Shown here one piece after another: positions 1-4,360 of a stretch of DNA of 5,153 nucleotides. The number at the start of each line of letters is the position of its first letter. Position 1 is the first letter of the stretch. Position numbers and translations under genes: made by a program. The DNA comes from an uncultured Acidobacteriota bacterium (GTDB lineage Bacteria > Acidobacteriota > Vicinamibacteria > Vicinamibacterales > UBA8438), in the NCBI GenBank assembly GCA_913043805.1, contig CAJWMX010000249.1, positions 1 to 5,153 of the forward strand, in the 5' to 3' direction. The notes under the pieces are model-generated. The model worked only from the letters and a program-made list of their open reading frames with translations, was not told where the DNA came from and made no database searches.

Positions 1-441
1 ATCCGAGAACAGCTCGACGCCCACCGGAACGGCCCGGTGTGCGCCACCTGTCACCGCATCATCGACCCGCCCGGGTTCGCCATGGAGTCGTTCGACCCGA
101 TCGGCGGCTTTCGCAGCCGCTATCGCGTGGTCGGCGCCGAGAAGGAGCGCTGGGAGGTCCGCTACAGCCAGGGGCCCGCCGTGGACTCGACCGGCGTCAC
201 GCCCGCAGGCGACCCGTTCACCGGGCTGGAAGAGTACAAGCGGCTGTTGCTCGCACAGGAGCTCGACCAGGTGGCGCGTCACCTGGCTGCAAGCCTGATA
301 GTCTTTGCGACCGGCGCGGAGGCGGAGTTCGCGGATCGCGACGCCATAGAGCAGATCGTCGACCAGGGACGCAGCGACGGCCACCCCCTCCGGATGATGA
401 TCCACCGGGTGGTCGGCACCGAGCTGTTCAGAAGCCGGTGA
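1..441 (+). CDS. PSD-type cytochrome (DUF1588/DUF1585), C-terminal part, 5' end outside window
   Basis: The frame is open from base 1 to TGA at 439-441 and gives the last 146 residues of a larger protein. Residues 1-42 look like the end of DUF1588 (PSCyt3): R-E-Q-L, then VCATCH at 13-18 (a CxxCH c-type haem site), then IDPPGFAMESFD and a GGFR turn. Residues about 75-146 match the C-terminal DUF1585 (PSD2) pattern: an EYKRLLL helix, a helix with FATG, an ADRDAIEQIV stretch and a final HRVVGTELFRSR. In this family these domains follow DUF1587 and DUF1592, which would lie upstream of the window. Full-length members are exported haem proteins common in Planctomycetes and Acidobacteria. Their substrates are mostly unknown, though an electron-transfer role is likely. 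The next gene starts 3 nt after the stop, which suggests one transcript. The family call is confident; the physiological role is not. Confidence 0.88.
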   Translation: MREQLDAHRNGPVCATCHRIIDPPGFAMESFDPIGGFRSRYRVVGAEKERWEVRYSQGPAVDSTGVTPAGDPFTGLEEYKRLLLAQELDQVARHLAASLIVFATGAEAEFADRDAIEQIVDQGRSDGHPLRMMIHRVVGTELFRSR

Positions 442-444
442 CGC

Positions 445-2070
445 GTGCCTTCGACTGAGGCAGGCTTGACCGACTCGTATTATCCGGCGCAGGCCGAAGA
501 CGTCGAGCTGCTCGATTCGACCTGCGGTGGCGCGCTACGCGATGCCGTCGCCGCCGTACCCCATCGCATTGCCCTGATCGAAGGGATCCCCGATGCGTCT
601 TCGCGCAGACGGTGGACCTATGCCGAGCTCTTGCGCGACTCGGAACAGGCGGCCCGTGCGTTATTGACGCGTTTTCAACCGGGCGATCATGTCGCGGTAT
701 GGGCGGCCAACTGTCCGGAGTGGGTGATCTTGCAGTTCGGCCTGAGTCTCGCAGGCATGGTGCTCGTCACCGTCAATCCCGCGTATCGCAGTGCGGAGTT
801 GAAGTACGTGCTCGAACAGTCACGCGCGAAGGGGGTGCTGCACCAGGAGAACTATCGCGGCGTGTCGATGGCCGACGTCGTCACAGAGGTCAGCGCCGAG
901 CTGCCGGCACTCGAACACCGGATCGCATTTGACGACTTACCGGACTTCTTTGCGAGCGGGGATGCGAGCGTCGAGCTGCCGAGGGTCGAATGCACTGATC
1001 CCGTAATGATCCAATACACCTCGGGAACCACCGGGTTTCCCAAAGGTGCACATCTGCACCACCACGCGCTGACGAACAACTCGCGTATCGTCGCGCTCAC
1101 CCGGGGTGCCGCTACCGGCAAGGTCGATATTTCGGCCATGCCTTTGTTTCATACCGGCGGGTGTGTGACCAGCGTACTCGGCACCCTGCAAACTCACGGC
1201 ACGTTGATCCTGGTTAGTGAGTTCGAGCCCAACGTGTTTCTCAATCTGGTCGAGGAGGAGAGAGCGCAATACACGCTGTGCGTCCCAACGATGCTGATTG
1301 CACTGCTCGAAGCGATGGCGGGACACCGTCGGTACATTTCGTCGATGGAGACGGTGATCTCGGGTGGCGCGACCGTCCCCGTGGAGCTCGTCAACCGCAT
1401 CGAGGCGGAAATGGGCGTGCAGTTCTCGATCGTCTTTGGTCAGACGGAATGCTCACCGCTCATTACCATGGTTCGCTTGGACGACGTGGCGAAAGACAAG
1501 AGCGAGAGCCTGGGGCGGGCGCTGCCACACACGGACGTGAAGATCATCGATCCGGAAACCGGCGTGACCCTGGCGGTTGGGCAGACCGGTGAACTGTGTA
1601 CACGAGGTTACCTGGTGATGAAGGGTTACTTCGAGATGCCGGAAGCGACGGCAAAGGCCATTGACGAAGACGGTTGGTTGCACACCGGCGACCTTTGCTC
1701 GATGGACGATCGTGGCTACTGCTACATCCAGGGCCGACTCAAAGAGATGATCATTCGCGGCGGCGAGAACATCTATCCGCGCGAAATCGAGGAGATCCTG
1801 TTTGGTCACCCGGCCGTCGCCGAAATCGCGGTCGTCGGCATTCCCGACGAACGCTGGGGCGAGCAGGTCGCCGCGTTCTTGCGGCTCGCGGAAGGCCAGG
1901 TCTGTAGCGCCGATCAGTTTCATGAGTTCATGCGCGAGCAGTTGGCCCCGCACAAGACGCCGCAGATATGGGTCAGAGTCGATCAGTTCCCCGTGACACC
2001 GCTAGGTAAGATACAGAAATTCCAGCTCGCAAGAATGTTCGCGAACGGCGAGTTGAAACCGAATCTGTAG
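445..2070 (+). CDS. AMP-forming acyl-CoA synthetase (fatty-acyl-CoA ligase, ACSF2/FadD-like)
   Basis: This complete 541-aa protein belongs to the ANL adenylating superfamily. It should activate a carboxylic acid with ATP to an acyl-adenylate and then form the acyl-CoA in the cytoplasm. The core motifs are present in order: P-loop YTSGTTGFPKG at 191-201, MPLFHTGG at 232-239, FGQTE at 331-335, GWLHTGDL at 410-417, the hinge segment GRLKEMIIRGGENIYPREIE at 430-449, and the C-terminal catalytic lysine K522 in TPLGKIQK. Length and motif spacing are normal, so the enzyme looks intact. Overall it resembles medium/long-chain ligases of the ACSF2 type, but the acid cannot be read from sequence. The GTG start at 445 has GGTGA (437-441) just upstream, overlapping the previous stop codon, which suggests translational coupling. 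A TTG at 466 with GAGG at 457-460 is an alternative start giving 534 aa. Third codon positions look less GC-biased than in neighbouring genes. Confidence 0.93.
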   Translation: MPSTEAGLTDSYYPAQAEDVELLDSTCGGALRDAVAAVPHRIALIEGIPDASSRRRWTYAELLRDSEQAARALLTRFQPGDHVAVWAANCPEWVILQFGLSLAGMVLVTVNPAYRSAELKYVLEQSRAKGVLHQENYRGVSMADVVTEVSAELPALEHRIAFDDLPDFFASGDASVELPRVECTDPVMIQYTSGTTGFPKGAHLHHHALTNNSRIVALTRGAATGKVDISAMPLFHTGGCVTSVLGTLQTHGTLILVSEFEPNVFLNLVEEERAQYTLCVPTMLIALLEAMAGHRRYISSMETVISGGATVPVELVNRIEAEMGVQFSIVFGQTECSPLITMVRLDDVAKDKSESLGRALPHTDVKIIDPETGVTLAVGQTGELCTRGYLVMKGYFEMPEATAKAIDEDGWLHTGDLCSMDDRGYCYIQGRLKEMIIRGGENIYPREIEEILFGHPAVAEIAVVGIPDERWGEQVAAFLRLAEGQVCSADQFHEFMREQLAPHKTPQIWVRVDQFPVTPLGKIQKFQLARMFANGELKPNL

Positions 2071-2078
2071 GCTCTCGG

Positions 2079-2099
2079 GCCGCGACCGGTTTCTGCGGC
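2079..2099. terminator. Possible weak hairpin between convergent genes
   Basis: The 30-bp gap between the stop of the acyl-CoA synthetase (2070) and the stop of the selenoprotein gene (2101) holds GCCGC (2079-2083) and GCGGC (2095-2099), a 5-bp GC-only stem with an 11-nt loop. No run of T follows on either strand. It could slow or end transcription from both sides, but the stem is short enough to be chance in GC-rich DNA. Confidence 0.22.
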
Positions 2100-2100
2100 G

Positions 2101-2934
2101 CTAGGTCGGTTGCTTGCCGGTGACCGGATCAGGCGGACTCGCCGACCAGCCTTCCTGCAGCTCCATGATGGTGAGGATACGCTCGCCCCAGTCGTAGGGC
2201 AGGTCGATCATCTCGCCCGGCTCGGTCGCGTTGACGGCGTGTTCCAGCGTGTGCAGCAGGATCGTTCGCTGCATGGTCGCGTCGTCTGCCCGCCCGAAGG
2301 GATTACCCATCGGAAAGTTCACGAACACCGCGCGGGGCGGGAGCACCTGCTGGGTGAGATCGCGGCCGGTGCTCAGGTAGATCGTCGGTATCCCGGCGGC
2401 TTCGACAACCCGTGCGACCAGACCCACGGTCTGGTGGTCGAGGGGTCAGGCCGGCACCATGATCATCAGATCGACTTCGTCCTTGCCGAGCTCGCGGACC
2501 AAGGCCGGTGCCGCCTCTTCGATGACGGCGGTTCGATTGTAGGTGCGGCCCATGAAGCCGCTCCACAACCGTTCCGCGACGGAACCGACCACGCCCTCGG
2601 CGGCGAGCTCGCGCAGGCGCTCGATCGGGAATACGACGTTGATGTCGACCCTGGCGTCGCGCGTGTCGTAGTAGGCGTCGTTGACGTCGAAATCGCAGAT
2701 CGCCGCACACGGGTCGACCGCATCGACGCGCAGGTTGTTCTTCGCGGTCGGCTCGAACGGCGGGCGCGACGTGTGCGAGATGCCCCCCGAGGTCAGCATC
2801 GAGACCCGGCATTCGCCCAGCGGTTTCGTCAGCGGTGTAAAGGGAGCGTCCGAGTTGATGGTCCAGTCGTACTCCGGGTACCCGAGCCCCTGGTAGTACG
2901 CATTGATGGCCGGCACGTAATCGATCGGCTTCAT
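2101..2934 (-). CDS. Selenoprotein of the GrdB/PrdB-like (glycine/betaine/sarcosine/D-proline reductase selenoprotein B) family, with in-frame TGA read as Sec163
   Basis: Read from ATG at 2934-2932, the frame runs through one TGA (2448-2446) to TAG at 2103-2101 and gives 277 residues with selenocysteine at 163. Both sides of the TGA are in the same frame and look like one protein. Before it are PLGECRVSMLTSGGISH (38-54), DARVDINVVFPIERL (93-107) and ELAAEGVVGSVAERLWSGFMG (109-129). After it come GLVARVVEAAGIPTIYLS and PPRAVFVNFPMGNPFGRA. I recognise this as the PrdB-like branch of the GrdB family. In Stickland clostridia, GrdB and PrdB use Sec for reductive cleavage of glycine/betaine or ring opening of proline; the substrate here is unknown. 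No signal peptide or membrane segment is visible, so it is probably cytoplasmic. Asp166 sits at the +3 position where GrdB has Cys. TTG at 2952 is an alternative start (+6 aa), but an in-frame TAG lies two codons before it and no strong ribosome site precedes either. A nonsense mutation is the main rival explanation. The C-terminal half and the hairpin after the TGA argue against it. Confidence 0.82.
2417..2435 (-). promoter_or_regulatory. Candidate bacterial SECIS hairpin
   Basis: Downstream of the TGA the transcript contains ACCAGACC (2435-2428), loop GUG (2427-2425) and GGUCUGGU (2424-2417), a perfect 8-bp stem with a 3-nt loop. The loop begins 18 nt after the UGA, and its first base is G. 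Both agree with what is known of bacterial SECIS elements: an apical loop roughly 16-37 nt after UGA, with a G among the first loop bases. Such hairpins lie inside the coding sequence and bind SelB. The stem stops at a C-C mismatch at 2416/2436. Confidence 0.68.
2446..2448 (-). other. In-frame TGA codon, probable selenocysteine codon (Sec163)
   Basis: On the minus strand the codons read GTG CCG GCC TGA CCC CTC GAC CAC CAG, giving V-P-A-U-P-L-D-H-Q. The residue lies at the end of a hydrophobic DLMIMVPA strand and before a helix (QTVGLVARVVEAAG), the usual setting for a redox-active Cys or Sec at a helix N-terminus. From memory, relatives carry Sec or Cys at this point. Decoding needs selA, selB, selC and selD elsewhere in the genome; none is in this window. 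Confidence 0.8.
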
Positions 2935-2970
2935 GGTCCGCGCCTGTCGCAACGGATTCTAGCAGAGCGG

Positions 2971-3029
2971 CGAGTCGTCGGGGATCCGGCAGCCGCCCGC
3001 TCGAACCGCAACGCGCCTTGGACGACTCG
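2971..3029. repeat. 9-bp inverted repeat between the tRNA and selenoprotein genes
   Basis: CGAGTCGTC at 2971-2979 is the exact reverse complement of GACGACTCG at 3021-3029, with 41 nt between the arms. It lies in the spacer between the tRNA 3' end and the selenoprotein start, so on the minus-strand transcript it could fold into a long-loop hairpin in the leader. The interior also carries CTCGAACCGC (3000-3009), which repeats the T-arm of the tRNA (3056-3065). There is no T run, so an intrinsic terminator is not supported. The role is unknown. Confidence 0.45.
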
Positions 3030-3038
3030 GGACGTTAC

Positions 3039-3114
3039 TGGAGCCGGCGAGCGGACTCGAACCGCTGACCTGCTGATTACGAATCAGCTGCTCTACCAAC
3101 TGAGCTACGCCGGC
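3039..3114 (-). tRNA. trnT: tRNA-Thr, anticodon CGU
   Basis: The minus strand folds as a full cloverleaf of 73 nt plus an encoded CCA (3041-3039). The acceptor stem is GCCGGCG (3114-3108) paired with CGCCGGC (3049-3043). The D arm is GCTC/GAGC, the anticodon stem is GCTGA/TCAGC with loop TTCGTAA, and the T arm is AGCGG/CCGCT around TTCGAGT. The anticodon CGT (3081-3079) reads ACG threonine codons. G1-C72 and C2-G71 agree with known threonine identity pairs. The discriminator base is U (3042), whereas E. coli threonine tRNAs have A. It stands alone, with no other tRNA in the window. The selenoprotein gene follows about 105 nt downstream on the same strand, so co-transcription is possible. All arms pair fully, so the gene looks functional. 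Confidence 0.97.
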
Positions 3115-3170
3115 CTGAGGCGGGCGTCGTCCCCGCGTGCGGCGAGCCGCAGCGCAGGTCCAACCGAGCA

Positions 3171-3179
3171 ATCCTAGCA
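3171..3179 (-). promoter_or_regulatory. Possible extended -10 promoter element for the tRNA
   Basis: On the minus strand, TGCTAGGAT matches an extended -10 box (TGn followed by TAGGAT, four of six bases of TATAAT). It lies about 57 nt upstream of the tRNA 5' end. No convincing -35 box is present 16-18 nt further up, which an extended -10 promoter can tolerate. This is based on motif only. Confidence 0.28.
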
Positions 3180-3238
3180 CGGCTTCGCCGACTGACGGGC
3201 GCGTCGCCGAACCACGACGGAGCAGCGAACTCCGGGGT

Positions 3239-3252
3239 ATCCTCGTGAGGAT
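3239..3252. promoter_or_regulatory. Short palindrome upstream of the secreted-protein gene, possible operator
   Basis: ATCCTC (3239-3244) and GAGGAT (3247-3252) form a perfect 6-bp inverted repeat around GT, 37 nt before the ATG at 3290. It overlaps a weak -10-like TATCCT at 3238-3243, so it could be an operator or a small leader hairpin. The rest of the 175-nt divergent region between the tRNA and this gene shows no clear -35 box or other site. Confidence 0.25.
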
Positions 3253-3276
3253 CTTCGGGGCGGTCGGTCGCCAGAA

Positions 3277-3282
3277 AGGTGA
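3277..3282 (+). promoter_or_regulatory. Ribosome binding site that sets the start at 3290
   Basis: AGGTGA ends 7 nt before ATG at 3290 and matches the 3' part of the Shine-Dalgarno consensus. It favours this start over a longer in-frame reading from 3137, whose extra 51 residues have no protein character and would come before the signal peptide. Confidence 0.75.
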
Positions 3283-3289
3283 AACACAG

Positions 3290-4288
3290 ATGACGTGTCG
3301 GTGCCTTGGGATAATCGGAGCAGTGCTGGTTCTTGCCTCCACGACGTGGGCTCAGCCGGCCGGCTGGACGCCGCCGCAGACCGGCGATGGCCGCGTGGAT
3401 CTGCAGGGCGTGTGGGCGAACAACGCCGCGACGCCGCTCGAGCGGCCCGACTCGCTGGCCGACAAGGCGACCTTCACCGACGAAGAGGTGGCCGAACTGC
3501 AGGAGACGGCGCAGCGGTTATTTGGCGGCGCCGATGATGCCGCGTTCGCCGATGGAGTGTTCAATGCGGTGCTGGCCAACGTCGAGCGGAATGTCTCGCG
3601 CGACGGGGGCACCGGCAACTACAGCTCGGTCTGGATGGTCGACCGGGTGTTCGAGAACCGCACCTCGCTCATTACTGATCCGCCGGACGGGAAGGTGCCC
3701 GCCTATACGCCCGAGGCGACAGCGAGGCTCGAGGCTGAAGCCGCGTATCGGCGCGACCACCCGGCCGATAGTGCTGCGGACCGGTCACTGCAGGTGCGCT
3801 GCATCACCTACGGTATCCCCCGCGTCGGTGGGCTGGGCGCCGGCTACAACAGCTACTTCCAGATCTTCCAGACCCCTGATCACTTCGTGATGCTGGGCGA
3901 GATGATTCACGACGCCCGGGTGATCCCGATCGGCGACATGCCGCATGCGCCGGAGTCGATCCGGCAGTGGCACGGCGACTCGCGCGCGCACTGGGAGGGC
4001 GACACACTGGTGGTCGAGACGAAGAACTACTCGCCTCAGAGTCGGTATCGGGGATCGGCAGAGAACCTGCACATGATCGAGCGGTTCACGCTCGCAGGGC
4101 CCGACGATCTGCACTATGAGCTCACGCTGGCCGATGAGACGACCTGGGCGCGTCCATGGACCGCGATGGTGCCGCTGGCGCGGAGCCAGGATGCGTTGTT
4201 TGAGTATGCGTGCCACGAGGGCAATATCGGGATGGCCGGCATTCTTGGTGGCGCCCGAGCCGAGGAAGCGGCCGCCGCAGGGCGCTGA
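3290..4288 (+). CDS. Secreted conserved protein of unknown function (332 aa)
   Basis: The N-terminus is a signal peptide: a short polar start (MTCRC), a hydrophobic core at 6-16 and a probable cleavage after TWA at 19-21. The mature protein begins with GDGRVDLQGVW (32-42), a pattern common to a large family of exported proteins I know from acidobacterial and related genomes, none with an assigned function. Other blocks I recognise from it are RTSLITDPPDGKVP (124-137), GEMIHDARVIP (203-213), RQWHGDSRAHWEGDTLVV (225-242), ENLHMIERFT (258-267), TTWARPWTA (284-292) and YACHEGN (306-312). The conserved His, Asp, Trp and Glu residues suggest a binding or catalytic surface in a beta-rich fold, but this is inference. 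C171 and C308 are the only cysteines in the mature chain and could form a disulphide. CHEGN is not a haem site because no CxxCH is present. The gene is convergent with the quinoprotein gene. Confidence 0.88.
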   Translation: MTCRCLGIIGAVLVLASTTWAQPAGWTPPQTGDGRVDLQGVWANNAATPLERPDSLADKATFTDEEVAELQETAQRLFGGADDAAFADGVFNAVLANVERNVSRDGGTGNYSSVWMVDRVFENRTSLITDPPDGKVPAYTPEATARLEAEAAYRRDHPADSAADRSLQVRCITYGIPRVGGLGAGYNSYFQIFQTPDHFVMLGEMIHDARVIPIGDMPHAPESIRQWHGDSRAHWEGDTLVVETKNYSPQSRYRGSAENLHMIERFTLAGPDDLHYELTLADETTWARPWTAMVPLARSQDALFEYACHEGNIGMAGILGGARAEEAAAAGR

Positions 4289-4293
4289 GGCAG

Positions 4294-4347
4294 GGCGAAC
4301 GCGCCTTCGCACCCTACGGTAGGCGAACGCGTCTTCGCGCCCTAAGG
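4294..4347. repeat. Two-copy tandem repeat, 28-nt period, between convergent genes
   Basis: Bases 4294-4319 and 4322-4347 align at a 28-nt offset with 3 mismatches in 26 positions. Each copy holds GGCGAACGCG, CTTCGC and CCCTA, so each can form its own small GCGAA/TTCGC hairpin. The second copy runs into the last codons of the quinoprotein gene. CCTAC-G-GTAGG (4313-4323) forms a further palindrome across the copy junction. The repeat may be a local duplication of a terminator-like hairpin or a member of a dispersed intergenic repeat family. Confidence 0.6.
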
Positions 4348-4360
4348 CAACGCGAAGACG
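4330..4360. terminator. Strong hairpin at the convergent gene ends, possible bidirectional terminator
   Basis: CGTCTTCGCG (4330-4339) and CGCGAAGACG (4351-4360) are perfect 10-bp reverse complements around an 11-nt loop. The hairpin lies 41 nt after the stop of the secreted-protein gene and overlaps the final codons and stop of the quinoprotein gene, where it could end transcription from both sides. The plus strand has only a modest T-rich stretch (GTTGTTT near 4366-4372), and the minus strand has none, so this is not a textbook intrinsic terminator. Confidence 0.45.

Noticed and set aside
1453..1953. Minus-strand 166-codon open frame inside the ligase gene
   Set aside because: It is a shadow of the ligase: it lies wholly within a gene that has all family motifs and shows no motif of its own.
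2101..2427. Separate 108-aa gene starting at GTG 2427
   Set aside because: The GTG is the loop of the SECIS-like hairpin and has no ribosome binding site. The frame is continuous with the upstream half through the TGA.
2101..2952. Pseudogene with a nonsense mutation
   Set aside because: It cannot be fully excluded, but there is no other frame damage, the 3' half is well kept, the TGA sits at the expected redox site and a SECIS-like hairpin follows.
3039..3114. tRNA as integration site of a mobile element
   Set aside because: There is no integrase, transposase or long direct repeat in the window; only a 10-nt T-arm match is seen.
2110..3177. 355-codon plus-strand open frame as a real gene
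   Set aside because: It is antisense to the selenoprotein gene and runs through the tRNA. Its product is Arg/Asp/Val-rich with no family features, and it ends in the typical false translation of an antisense tRNA.
3137..3289. Longer N-terminus for the secreted protein
   Set aside because: The added 51 residues lack protein character and would bury the signal peptide. ATG 3290 has a good ribosome binding site.
2959..3342. Minus-strand 127-codon open frame
   Set aside because: Its recognisable part (AGVAQLVEQLIRNQQVSGSSPLAG) is the sense-strand false translation of the tRNA, and the rest lies in the spacer and antisense to the secreted-protein start.
4208..4228. Haem-binding site at CHEGN in the secreted protein
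   Set aside because: The preceding residues are Y-A with no CxxCH spacing, so this is not a c-type haem motif.
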